Shown: positions 34,299-42,672 of the stretch, piece after piece
How positions within the stretch are numbered: the first letter of the stretch is position 1
Layout of the letters: each line of letters begins with the position of its first letter
From: Candidatus Latescibacterota bacterium
GTDB lineage: Bacteria; Latescibacterota; UBA2968; UBA8231
Reading direction: 5' to 3'
NCBI GenBank assembly: GCA_021295675.1
Contig: JAGWBY010000001.1
Coordinates: forward strand, 20,148 to 84,147
Length of the DNA: 64,000 nt
Notes under the pieces: generated by a model
Seen by the model: only the letters and a program-made list of their open reading frames with translations
The model's database searches: none
Told to the model about the DNA's origin: nothing
Program-made: the position numbers and the translations under genes

Positions 34299-36005
34299 AT
34301 GGTTGTCCTCTTGCGCCGGCTTCATCCCGGCAGATCAATCCTGTGCTCTCTGCTCGTCGTCGCAATCTGCTATTTCGCCGCCCTCTGCGTCCTCGAAAAA
34401 CGCGGCTTTTGGATTACCGATAACGCCAACAAATTTCTCCAAGTCCAAGCCTTAGCTAGCAGTCGCTACACAGACTTTTCTATCTCTTGGCCGGGGCAGA
34501 TCGTCGATCCGGATTTCATCTACAATCCCCTGCCCTACTATTTCACGCGCGTCGAGTCCGGCAAACTCTATTCCGTCTTCTCACCGGTCTTTGCCCTTAT
34601 CTCCGCCCTTTTCTTTAACTATTTAGGTCATTGGGGTCTTTATCTGTTACCGGCGCTCTCCTCGCTGGCCATGTTGGCCGGCTTGGCCCAACTGGCGCGT
34701 TTGGTCTCTCCGCGAATTGCAGTCGGGCATGTCGCCGTTCTCACCGCCGGACTCTGTACGCCGGTGTTCTTCTACAGTCTCGTCTTCTGGGAACACACCC
34801 CGGCAATTTGCTTGGGAATTTGGAGTGTGCGCTACTTGTTGCAGTTCCTCGCCGACTCCGCTCCCAAGCACCTATGCTTGGGCATGGCCGCTGCCGGACT
34901 GTCGGTCTATTTCAGAGACGAGTTCTATTTGCTTTGCCTAATCTTGGCCCTATGTACCGCCTTTTATGCCAGCTCAGGCAGATTAAAAATCCTCGTCTCA
35001 TCGGCCCTGATTCTCTTGGTTTCCCTCCTACCGCTCTGGTTTTTCCAATGGCTGGCCATCGGCCATCCCTTCGGTTACCATTTGAATACGCACCTAGCCA
35101 CTGCCGCCGACTGGGTCCACCATCTCGCGGCGCGGCCGCGGGTGTTTTACAACCTCTTCATAGCGTCCAATCCGATCCCCTCGCTATCTCTCGTCCTCGC
35201 CCTGCCGTTCGTCATTGCCTTTGTACTCAGCCCGCGCTTGGCTCCCCCGGCTTTGCAAAAGGCCGTGCCCGCGTACAGCGTGGTAGCCCTGATAAGCGCC
35301 GGTTTATCTCTTGGGGGCTATTTCTTTTCTGCAAGTCCCATCGACTACATGCTCAAATCGTCCAACGCTTTTTTTAGTTCAGCTCCCTTTGTAGCCCTGG
35401 CCTTCTTGCGTTCAGCCGATTCCGACGCGCCTTCTTTTGGACGCTGGATTTGGTTGGTTGCCTTGAGCTTTGCCGCGCTCTACGCCTTGGCCGCGCCCAA
35501 GGTGGGTTCCATGGGCATCCACTGGGGCAACCGCTACTTTCTGATTCTCTACCCGCTCTTCGCGGTCTTAGCGGCTGGAAACGCGATTGACTGGCTGGAA
35601 CGCCAGCGGTCCTGCTTCAACGTCGGCGTCCTTGCTGTGGGTGCTGTTCTAGCGCTTAGCTTTGCCGCCCAAGTGTACGGAGTTTCGATTCTCGTGGAGA
35701 AGAAAGCCTTCTCCCATCGCCTCAATAGCGAGATGCGTCAGCGCAGCGAAGAGGTCGTCATTACCAACCAGCGCTGGGTTCCCCACGCCCTCTGCAGCGA
35801 ATTTTACCAAAGGCCCTTCTTTTACGTTGCCACCCCCAGACACTATGAGCGCCTGTTGCAACGTCTTTCAGACCGGGGGTACAAGTCCTATATTTTTCTC
35901 ACTCAGTACCGGGGTGGTGCCCTACAACCCACCGTCGAAGTGGACGATGGGTCCTTGAACTACTTCGATCTCCAGTTTTTTGCTGAAAAAATTTCCGCTC
36001 CCTAA
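34299..36005 (+). CDS. Polytopic membrane protein, GT-C glycosyltransferase-like
   Basis: A 568-residue inner-membrane protein with about ten hydrophobic segments and a soluble C-terminus (residues about 475-568). The first periplasmic loop after helix 1 reads KRGFWITDNANKFLQVQALA, with an acidic residue at the position used by GT-C (GT39/GT83-like) enzymes for metal or acceptor binding. Further loops follow the ArnT/PMT layout. These enzymes transfer sugars from lipid-phosphate donors to proteins or glycans outside the inner membrane. The assignment is by topology and the loop motif only. Its place directly after secreted repeat and Ig proteins suggests it could glycosylate one of them. No ribosome site is obvious before ATG 34299. 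Confidence 0.6.
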   Translation: MVVLLRRLHPGRSILCSLLVVAICYFAALCVLEKRGFWITDNANKFLQVQALASSRYTDFSISWPGQIVDPDFIYNPLPYYFTRVESGKLYSVFSPVFALISALFFNYLGHWGLYLLPALSSLAMLAGLAQLARLVSPRIAVGHVAVLTAGLCTPVFFYSLVFWEHTPAICLGIWSVRYLLQFLADSAPKHLCLGMAAAGLSVYFRDEFYLLCLILALCTAFYASSGRLKILVSSALILLVSLLPLWFFQWLAIGHPFGYHLNTHLATAADWVHHLAARPRVFYNLFIASNPIPSLSLVLALPFVIAFVLSPRLAPPALQKAVPAYSVVALISAGLSLGGYFFSASPIDYMLKSSNAFFSSAPFVALAFLRSADSDAPSFGRWIWLVALSFAALYALAAPKVGSMGIHWGNRYFLILYPLFAVLAAGNAIDWLERQRSCFNVGVLAVGAVLALSFAAQVYGVSILVEKKAFSHRLNSEMRQRSEEVVITNQRWVPHALCSEFYQRPFFYVATPRHYERLLQRLSDRGYKSYIFLTQYRGGALQPTVEVDDGSLNYFDLQFFAEKISAP

Positions 36006-36052
36006 AGTATGACGCTCACACTGTCCTCGTCTTTGGTTTCGCAGCAAAAGCA

Positions 36053-37696
36053 ATGCACGTGCTAGTAAGCGGGGTCTTTATCCTCCTGTGTACGGCCCTT
36101 CTAGCAGCCCAACCCCTGCCTACTCAGTTCACCGACCAAGCCGCCGCACTCGGCATCACGGCACGGAACGTCTCGGGCAGCACCCAAGAATACATCGTTG
36201 AAACCGCTGTGGGGGGCACGGCCTTTTTCGACTATGACAGCGACGGCGACGTCGATTTGTACGTGGCCAACGGCTCCCGCTTTGAAGGCTTTCCGCCGGG
36301 CCAAGAGCCGACCAACCACCTCTATCGCAACCAAGGGGATCGCTTTGTCGATATCACTACTGCCGCTGGGGTGGGCGACACGAGTTGGTCCATGGGGTGT
36401 GCTGCCGCGGACTACGACAACGATGGCGACTTGGACCTGTATGTGACCAACTTCGGCCGCAATACCTTCTACCAGAATCAGGGCGATGGCACGTTTGAGG
36501 ATGTTACTGAAAAAGCGGGCGGCGGAGACGAAAGATGGGGTGTTGGCTGTGCTTTCGGCGATGCCGATTTAGACGGCTATGTCGATCTGTACGTGGCCAA
36601 TTATATCGACTTTTCGCGGGACTATACTTCTACCGTCCCCTGCGTATGGAAGAACGTCGATATTTTTTGCGGTCCGCGCGGCTTGCTACCCGCTGAAGAT
36701 GTATTTTACCGCAATAATGGTGACGGCACCTTGGCCGATCGCAGCGAGGAAGCTGGTATTGCTAACGCAAAGTATTATGGGTACGGCGTCGTCTTCGGCG
36801 ATTTCGATCGCAATGGCTGGCCCGATATTTTCGTCGCTAACGACTCGGCTCCTAACAATCTGTACCAGAACCAAGGCGACGGCACCTTTGTCGATGGGGG
36901 TCTCAGTGCGGGCGTGGCCTATAGCGGCGACGGCACCGAACAGGGGTGCATGGGCGCGGCGGTCGGCGATTACGACAACGACGGCTACTTCGATATCTTT
37001 GTCACCAATTTTGAAGGCGAGTACAATACCCTGTACAAAAATCAGCGCGGTGGATTTTTCCTCGACGTATCCTTCGTATCCCGCGTTGCGGCGCGGGGCA
37101 TTCCCGAGGTGGGGTGGGGTGCAGGGTTCTTCGACTTTGACAACGACGGCGATCAAGACCTCTTTGCGGCCAATGGCCACACCTATCCCCAAGCCGACTT
37201 GCCCCATACCAACAGCAGCTATGCCGAGCCCAACTTCCTCTATCAAAACTTGGGCGACGGCACCTTTGCCGAAGTTGCCGAACGCGCCGGGCCGGGCTTT
37301 GCCTTAGTCGAGGTGAGTCGAGGTGCCAGCTTTGCCGACTACGACCGCGACGGCGATATTGATATCTTCATCTTAAACCTCAATAGCACTCCCAATCTCC
37401 TGCGCAACGAGGGCGGCAACGAGGGCAACTACTTGCAAATCGCCACTGTAGGCACCCGCAGCAACCGCGACGGAATCGGCACCCGCATCGAAATAAGCGC
37501 CCAGGGTAAACGCCAGACCGCCGAGGTGCGCAGTGGCACCAGCTTTCTCTCCCACAGCGATCTCAAGGTACACTTCGGCTTGGGCTCTGCCTCTATCGTC
37601 GAAAGCGTCGTCCTCCACTGGCCCAGTGGCACAGTCCAGACGCTGCGCGATGTGGCAGTCAATCAGGTGCTGACCGTGCGCGAGCCGGCTGATTAG
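36053..37696 (+). CDS. CRTAC1-type FG-GAP/VCBS protein with ASPIC/UnbV domain
   Basis: A 547-residue exported protein (signal MHVLVSGVFILLCTALLAAQ). Seven calcium-loop repeats are visible: DYDSDGDVDLY, DYDNDGDLDLY, DADLDGYVDLY, DFDRNGWPDIF, DYDNDGYFDIF, DFDNDGDQDLF and DYDRDGDIDIF. The ASPIC/UnbV domain at the end has NRDGIGTRIEISAQG, SGTSFLSHSDLKVHFGLG and LHWPSGTVQTL. A cysteine pair (CVWKNVDIFCG) sits between blades 3 and 4, at the position of CQRG..FYC in the copy at 16750. It closes the plus-strand envelope gene run and has no TPR partner next to it, unlike two of the other copies. Confidence 0.92.
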   Translation: MHVLVSGVFILLCTALLAAQPLPTQFTDQAAALGITARNVSGSTQEYIVETAVGGTAFFDYDSDGDVDLYVANGSRFEGFPPGQEPTNHLYRNQGDRFVDITTAAGVGDTSWSMGCAAADYDNDGDLDLYVTNFGRNTFYQNQGDGTFEDVTEKAGGGDERWGVGCAFGDADLDGYVDLYVANYIDFSRDYTSTVPCVWKNVDIFCGPRGLLPAEDVFYRNNGDGTLADRSEEAGIANAKYYGYGVVFGDFDRNGWPDIFVANDSAPNNLYQNQGDGTFVDGGLSAGVAYSGDGTEQGCMGAAVGDYDNDGYFDIFVTNFEGEYNTLYKNQRGGFFLDVSFVSRVAARGIPEVGWGAGFFDFDNDGDQDLFAANGHTYPQADLPHTNSSYAEPNFLYQNLGDGTFAEVAERAGPGFALVEVSRGASFADYDRDGDIDIFILNLNSTPNLLRNEGGNEGNYLQIATVGTRSNRDGIGTRIEISAQGKRQTAEVRSGTSFLSHSDLKVHFGLGSASIVESVVLHWPSGTVQTLRDVAVNQVLTVREPAD

Positions 37697-37730
37697 GAAT
37701 TGGGAATTGGGAATTGGGAATTGGGAATTG
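37696..37730. repeat. Five perfect tandem copies of a 7-bp unit
   Basis: GGAATTG is repeated five times without error just after the stop codon of the CRTAC1 gene. The 7-bp period is not a codon multiple and the tract lies in a 53-bp gap between convergent genes, so it is non-coding and likely prone to slippage. Confidence 0.9.
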
Positions 37731-37749
37731 TAGGAGCTGGCCGAATGAG

Positions 37750-39690
37750 CTACCATCGCGTCACCACGGCATCCAACCCTGCAATCAAATCTACCGCCAT
37801 CCACAAACCCGCACTGCTGACTTGGCCCAACACCATGCCGAGAAAAAAGGGCCGCAGCCGGCGAAAGAGTTTAACGCCGCCGTACTTCAAGACGATCCAT
37901 TTCGCCAACCAGCCCAGCGCCATACTCGACCAAGCGAAAAACATTACATAGGTGCCCCCCACCGGCAGGCCGATCGGGTGGATGGGCCACCACAAGAAGC
38001 GGTGGCGTAGGTACAACAACAGAAACATCAGCCCGGCTCCCAAGCCAGTGAATGCGCCACGCGGACCCCAGAAATTCCACGCGGCCACCGGATTGAGTTG
38101 ATTCGTCGCCAGATCGTTAAACGTCCAGCGGCCCATGATGCTGTAAAACCAGTAGTGGAGATTGACCCCGCCGTAGGTGTAGGCGATGGAAAGTACCGTC
38201 CAAGCCGAGGCGACCAAGCTCACGGTGATGGCTATGAGCAAAGCCCAAAAGAGCGGCGGTCGGCGCGTCCCTACTACCTCGGCCAGCCGGGTGCTGTTGG
38301 AAGCCGCGGCCATAACGGTCGTGCGGATATCTCCGGCCCAGCCATTGGCAAACCCGAGTACCATCAACCCGCGCGGCCCAATGGGTGCCGTGCCCAGCGC
38401 ATTGATCACAAAGGCTGATGGCGTCATCTGCGTCCGGCCATAGCCCATGCCTCCTTCGGCGACGATCCGCGTCAAACCGACGAATACCACAAAGGCGATA
38501 ACGAGCAACAGCAGCGCCGCCCCTAGGGGCAATCCCGCGCTTTTTAACCATATAACCGCGTAGAGGAAGGCCCCGATCAGGATCCACACGGCCTTGCGGT
38601 AGGAGAGCATCTGTCCTGTGTCCTCTACCGATTCCTTCTTTTTCCACGCTCCGACGACCACTTCTTTGAGGTGCCGACGAGCGGTCCACAAGCTGGCCGC
38701 CACGAGGGCAATCAACGCCCCAATAGCCTGCTGAGCGGTGGCGATAGACCCTTCGGTGTGCATCAGCCGGATCTCTGGAATACTGAATCCGAGGGTGTTG
38801 AAAAGGCCCAACTGGAAGAAGTTGAGCAAGTAGAAAAACCACAGACTAAAGGAGACCTCCAGACTCAGGAAGTACGTCAGGCCGAGGACGATAAACCACA
38901 AGTTGAACAAGACGCCCCGCATGTCGTGGAAGACGGCCAATTGGGTTGACAACTGGATGGGGGGAATAAAGGGGTAGTACTTGTGCAGGGCATTGATTCC
39001 CAATAGGACGAAGGGAATGGCAAATCCCAACCACATCAGCGGCTCTTTCAGAAAGGGGTTGACCGCTGAGGATCTGTCGTCCTCGTGGATCATGTACAGC
39101 GGCAACTGGACCAGCGGAAAAATCAAGCGCTCGTTGCGGGCCCATTGTTCGTGGAGCAGGGCCGACAGGGCGATCATCATCAAATAGAGCGCGCCCAAAA
39201 AAGAAGCCCACGCCAACAGGGGCACCAACCATGCTTCCCAAGGAATGGCCACCTCTTGAGGCAACCCTTCGTAGAAGTACTTGACCGCCATCGGGTCTTG
39301 CGGTGCCAGCCACGGCTGGATATGGGGGTGGAGCAGTTCGGCCCAGTTGTTTTCGGGCGTGGCATAGTAATAGACTCCGGCCAAAAAGGGGACCAATTGC
39401 GCCGTGACCCCGGTGGAGGGAATCGCCGAAGCTGTGACCATCATGGCGTAGATCACCACTAGTTCCCGAGCCGACAAGCTCCATTTACGCCCGATCCATT
39501 TGAGCGGAATGTTGACTAACAGGAGGAGGAAGAGGAGGAAAATCGCGCTCAGGGCGATGAAATCGCCGGTCCAATCGAGGGTTCCCATGACCAGAAGGCC
39601 ATAGGGAAAAACCGTGTTGATCACCACGGCCATCAACGCGCCGACGAGCAGGGCACGGTATGGCACCCATCTTTTATCGCTGGCGGCCAT
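37750..39690 (-). CDS. Polytopic membrane protein of the DUF6785/OPT-transporter-like group
   Basis: A 646-residue protein with about 14 hydrophobic segments. Its opening (RALLVGALMAVVINTVFPYG, then WSLSARELVVIYAMMVTASAIPSTG) is characteristic of the large DUF6785/DUF6784 membrane proteins found in Planctomycetes, Poribacteria and related lineages, distantly similar to oligopeptide (OPT) transporters. A soluble loop (LLHPHIQPWLAPQDPMAVKYFYEGLP) is also typical. Conserved polar helix residues include RIVAEGGMGYGRTQMTP and the NSTRL stretch. Substrate is unknown. It starts at ATG 39690 without an obvious ribosome site; a mobile repeat lies immediately upstream and may carry or disturb its promoter. 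Confidence 0.75.
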   Translation of the reverse strand: MAASDKRWVPYRALLVGALMAVVINTVFPYGLLVMGTLDWTGDFIALSAIFLLFLLLLVNIPLKWIGRKWSLSARELVVIYAMMVTASAIPSTGVTAQLVPFLAGVYYYATPENNWAELLHPHIQPWLAPQDPMAVKYFYEGLPQEVAIPWEAWLVPLLAWASFLGALYLMMIALSALLHEQWARNERLIFPLVQLPLYMIHEDDRSSAVNPFLKEPLMWLGFAIPFVLLGINALHKYYPFIPPIQLSTQLAVFHDMRGVLFNLWFIVLGLTYFLSLEVSFSLWFFYLLNFFQLGLFNTLGFSIPEIRLMHTEGSIATAQQAIGALIALVAASLWTARRHLKEVVVGAWKKKESVEDTGQMLSYRKAVWILIGAFLYAVIWLKSAGLPLGAALLLLVIAFVVFVGLTRIVAEGGMGYGRTQMTPSAFVINALGTAPIGPRGLMVLGFANGWAGDIRTTVMAAASNSTRLAEVVGTRRPPLFWALLIAITVSLVASAWTVLSIAYTYGGVNLHYWFYSIMGRWTFNDLATNQLNPVAAWNFWGPRGAFTGLGAGLMFLLLYLRHRFLWWPIHPIGLPVGGTYVMFFAWSSMALGWLAKWIVLKYGGVKLFRRLRPFFLGMVLGQVSSAGLWMAVDLIAGLDAVVTRW

Positions 39691-39702
39691 AATTAATTAG
39701 GA

Positions 39703-39853
39703 ACTGATGTTACGTACAGGCTTCTTGGGTAGGAGATGCTTCGCTTCGCTCAGCATGACAAGTGACAAGGGCTAGCGCGTTTCTTCCTTGTCATGCTGAG
39801 CGGAGCGAAGCGGAGTCGAAGCATCCCATACCTAAATTGCGCGTAACGTTAGT
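39703..39853. mobile_element. MITE-like element, copy A (151 bp)
   Basis: Non-coding element bounded by imperfect terminal inverted repeats, left ACTGATGTTACGTAC and right end CGTAACGTTAGT. It is flanked by the direct repeat TAGGA (39698-39702 and 39854-39858), a 5-bp target duplication. The interior is a large imperfect palindrome with arms containing GCTTCGCTCAGCATGACAAG and its complement CTTGTCATGCTGAGCGGAGC, which could fold into one long hairpin. No open reading frame fits, so movement would need a transposase elsewhere. Confidence 0.85.
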
Positions 39854-39877
39854 TAGGAATTAGGAATTTAAGAATTT

Positions 39878-42400
39878 TTAATTTTTAATTCTCAACAGTT
39901 GCTCGGCCAGCAGTTCGAGGAAATAGGCCGACGGTCTATCTGCGGGATTCACTTGGAGCGCGCGCTGGTAGGCCCTTGCCGCGGCTCGGTCGCGGTTTTG
40001 CAGCCGCATGATATCCCCTTCTAGCGCGTGCTCGCCAGCCCTGAAATAGACCCCCATTTTTTCTTGTACTGTAGTGGAGGGTGCCGTCAACAGCGACAGG
40101 GCCGAGGTGCGGTGCGGTGCCAAATGTTCCAACACTTCCCACGAGCCGCTGCTGTAGCCCTTTGGGCTAACAAAGCTGATGTGGGGATGGTCGTCGGTGT
40201 TGAGCGGGCCTTCCCCCACATAGCGCCGCAGGGCGACCTCGTCCATCACTAGGCTGTTCAAGAGCGCAAATGCGTTTCCCAGATCAATGCCCTCCAGACT
40301 GCGATGTACTCGCGGCGGTGCCATCTTCTCGTTGAGCCGCTCCCAATCAATCGCCTGCGGCTGCATGGTCCCCACCATGATCGAGTAGTTGTTCGAGCGC
40401 CACAAGGTGGCGTGGGGAAAGACGTGCTGAAAGGTTCGCACGATGGTCTGGTAGTCGTCTGGCGGCAGGCCGTGAAAGGGCAGCCACTGAGCCATGATCC
40501 CGTCGGTGCTCAGGTGTGCCCGGCACAACTCGTAAAATTCCTTTGTGTAGAGCACCCAGCTATCGGCGCTCGTTGGATGGGTGGCGTCCCCGGTGATGAT
40601 TTGGTAGGTGTCGCGGCTGGAGAGGAGAAAATTGCGGCCGTCGTCGATAACTAATTCGATATTCCACGCAGTCGGATTCTCAAGCACGTGGTGATTGAAT
40701 TCGCCGAAGTGTGCCCGGGCCGCGTCTATTACCTCCGGCACCAATTCGACGCAAGTGATGCGGCGCGGCTCGTATTGGGCTGCGCCACCCAAGGCGATCC
40801 CGCCGCCCAAGGAGACCACCAACACCTCTTGCGGGTCGGGATGCAGGAGCAGGGGCAAATGGCCCAGGAGGCGGAAAATTTGCAGCGAGCTGTAGTCGGT
40901 GGGAACTTGCCCGCCTCCATTGAGCGCCATTTTGCGGAAACCATCGGTTTGTTGTTCGACAGTGATGACGCCTTCGGCCCCCTCTTGGTAAAACACCAGT
41001 TCCCGGTTGACGGCCGTCGGCTCCGCAATGCGCCGCAGCACATCCGAGGGTACTAGGACTAGCAGGAGGGCCAAACCCGCCGTCCCGCCCCAGACCAGCC
41101 GTTTGCGTTGCTGGCTAATCAAAGCGATGGTCAGGCCAACCAAGCCATTCAACGCGGCCAGCACCTTGACGCTCCACTCAGTTCCCAGTAGCGGAATTAG
41201 CACAAACCCCGTCACAAAGGCTCCCCCAACCGCGCCTAAGCTGTTGACAGCGCCTATATCCCCGATGCCGCGTCCCAGACGCGCCAGTTGTCGCGTGTAG
41301 ATTTGGCCGACCAGCGGAAAGATAACCCCCATCGCCACGGTCGGCAGCAACATGATGGCGACGGCCGTAAAAAACACGCCGGTCCGCGACATCCACCACG
41401 AGTCCGCCTGCTGGATCGGCTCCACGAGGACGGATAAATGGGCAAAGGCCAACACGGACAGGGCACCACACGCGCCGATCAAAAACTGAATCCCGACAAA
41501 AATCGAGAGCAAATCTGCCCGTCGCGTGAGCAGCCGACTGCCCAGCCATCCTCCCAAGGCCAGTCCACTCAAAAAGGCTACCAAGACAATGCTGAACTCG
41601 TAGTGTGAATTGAAGGAGAAACTCACCATCAACAGCCGCATCCACGCCACTTCGTAGCCTAGGGCGGCAAAACCGGAGATAGCAAAGCCGGCCAGCACGC
41701 CCCACAGAACGCGGTCAGCATGCGAGGTCTCTTTTGCTGCCTCTTCTCCGACCTCGACAGATCGTTGCCCTCCCCACAGCCAAGCCGCGCCCGCCACTAA
41801 GAAATTCACCACGGCGATGGCTTGCGTCGTCCCCTGCAAACCCAGCCCTTCCATCAGTCCGAAAGTCGCCGCCAACACCCCAACGACTGCACCCAGCGTG
41901 TTGACCGCATAGAGCTGGCCAACCCGACCGCCTAACCTGCCCAGCCGCCGCACCGCAAATTTGGCCACGACCGGTAGGGTTCCGCCCATCAGTGCCGTGG
42001 GGATCAGGAGCAAAGCGAAGCAAAGGGCGAAGCGGGCTAGGGAAAAGAGGTAGAAGTTCCCCTGCAATCCCACTAGAGCACCGTAGGCATTGCCCAAATT
42101 CGCACTAAGAGTGGGGAAGAAGAGAGCAAAAAGACCGATGCCAACTTCTAGCGCGGCAAAAATCCGCAGGGGGTGTTTGCAGCGATCGATGTACCGCCCC
42201 AAAACCCAGCTCCCCAAGGCTAGGCCAGCCATGAAGGCGCTGAGCACGGTGCTAGTAGCTAGCAGGGTGGTGCCGAAGACCACGGTCAGCATCCGCGCCC
42301 ACACGACCTGATAGACTAAGCTGCTGACTCCCGAAAAAAAGAATAGGACCAAGAGCGCCCTTTGTTCAGACTGCTCTAGGTCCCGATCGCGTTCTTCCAC
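39878..42400 (-). CDS. Fused MFS-like membrane protein / spermidine synthase-like protein
   Basis: An 840-residue fusion. Residues about 15-475 hold some twelve membrane helices (FFFSGVSSLVYQVVWARMLT is the typical opening of fused MFS/spermidine synthases). Residues about 480-760 form a Rossmann-like domain with VVSLGGGIALGGAAQY, CVELVPEVIDAAR and VIDDGRNFLLSS, matching the aminopropyltransferase fold. The expected catalytic Asp region reads YQIITGDATHPTSADSWVLYT, with GD present but surrounding residues diverged, so polyamine synthesis is not assured. The last about 40 residues look like one TPR unit (RDRAAARAYQRALQVNPADRPS). It starts at GTG 42400. Such fusions are common in environmental FCB and PVC bacteria; their substrate is unknown. 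Confidence 0.85.
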   Translation of the reverse strand: MEERDRDLEQSEQRALLVLFFFSGVSSLVYQVVWARMLTVVFGTTLLATSTVLSAFMAGLALGSWVLGRYIDRCKHPLRIFAALEVGIGLFALFFPTLSANLGNAYGALVGLQGNFYLFSLARFALCFALLLIPTALMGGTLPVVAKFAVRRLGRLGGRVGQLYAVNTLGAVVGVLAATFGLMEGLGLQGTTQAIAVVNFLVAGAAWLWGGQRSVEVGEEAAKETSHADRVLWGVLAGFAISGFAALGYEVAWMRLLMVSFSFNSHYEFSIVLVAFLSGLALGGWLGSRLLTRRADLLSIFVGIQFLIGACGALSVLAFAHLSVLVEPIQQADSWWMSRTGVFFTAVAIMLLPTVAMGVIFPLVGQIYTRQLARLGRGIGDIGAVNSLGAVGGAFVTGFVLIPLLGTEWSVKVLAALNGLVGLTIALISQQRKRLVWGGTAGLALLLVLVPSDVLRRIAEPTAVNRELVFYQEGAEGVITVEQQTDGFRKMALNGGGQVPTDYSSLQIFRLLGHLPLLLHPDPQEVLVVSLGGGIALGGAAQYEPRRITCVELVPEVIDAARAHFGEFNHHVLENPTAWNIELVIDDGRNFLLSSRDTYQIITGDATHPTSADSWVLYTKEFYELCRAHLSTDGIMAQWLPFHGLPPDDYQTIVRTFQHVFPHATLWRSNNYSIMVGTMQPQAIDWERLNEKMAPPRVHRSLEGIDLGNAFALLNSLVMDEVALRRYVGEGPLNTDDHPHISFVSPKGYSSGSWEVLEHLAPHRTSALSLLTAPSTTVQEKMGVYFRAGEHALEGDIMRLQNRDRAAARAYQRALQVNPADRPSAYFLELLAEQLLRIKN

Positions 42401-42421
42401 ACTGAATGCTCTTTTTTAAGA

Positions 42422-42568
42422 ACTGACGTTACGCACGGGCTATTCCAGTATGAGATGCTTCGCTTCGCTCAGCATGACAAGTGCTGGCGCACTACTTCTC
42501 AATGTCATGCTGAGCGGAGCGAAGCGGAGTCGAAGCATCTCATACCCGAACCTGTGCGTAACATCAGT
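42422..42568. mobile_element. MITE-like element, copy B (147 bp)
   Basis: The best-preserved copy. The left terminal repeat ACTGACGTTACGCAC and right end GTGCGTAACATCAGT are inverted copies with one mismatch, flanked by TAAGA at 42417-42421 and 42569-42573. The interior matches copy A (arms with GCTTCGCTCAGCATGACAAG and its complement). It sits upstream of the GTG start of the fused MFS gene, so its outward end lies in that gene's promoter region. Confidence 0.88.
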
Positions 42569-42573
42569 TAAGA

Positions 42574-42587
42574 ACTAATGTTACGCA
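42574..42587. repeat. Solitary terminal repeat of the same MITE family
   Basis: ACTAATGTTACGCA begins directly after the right-hand TAAGA duplication of copy B, in left-end orientation. No matching right end occurs before the CRTAC1 gene end at 42673. It looks like the remnant of a second, nested or tandem insertion that shared the same target site. Confidence 0.6.
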
Positions 42588-42640
42588 GGCTTTGTCATTC
42601 CCACGCCAGCGGGCTTCACCACGCCTTTAGGCGCGACATC

Positions 42641-42672
42641 CAGTAGGGGCGATTCGCGAACCGCCCCTACTG
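42641..42672. terminator. 32-bp palindrome at the 3' end of the CRTAC1 gene
   Basis: CAGTAGGGGCG and its complement CGCCCCTACTG flank a 10-base centre that is itself nearly self-complementary. It starts immediately after the stop codon of the minus-strand CRTAC1 gene, where it would form a stem-loop in the mRNA. There is no T-run, so it may act as a mRNA-stabilising or REP-like element, not a classic terminator. Related GTAGGGG hairpins occur at 63629 and inside MITE copy D. Confidence 0.6.

Noticed and set aside
39878..42400. Assignment of the fused MFS gene as a true spermidine synthase
   Set aside because: The catalytic region is diverged and no polyamine genes neighbour it, so only the fold is named.
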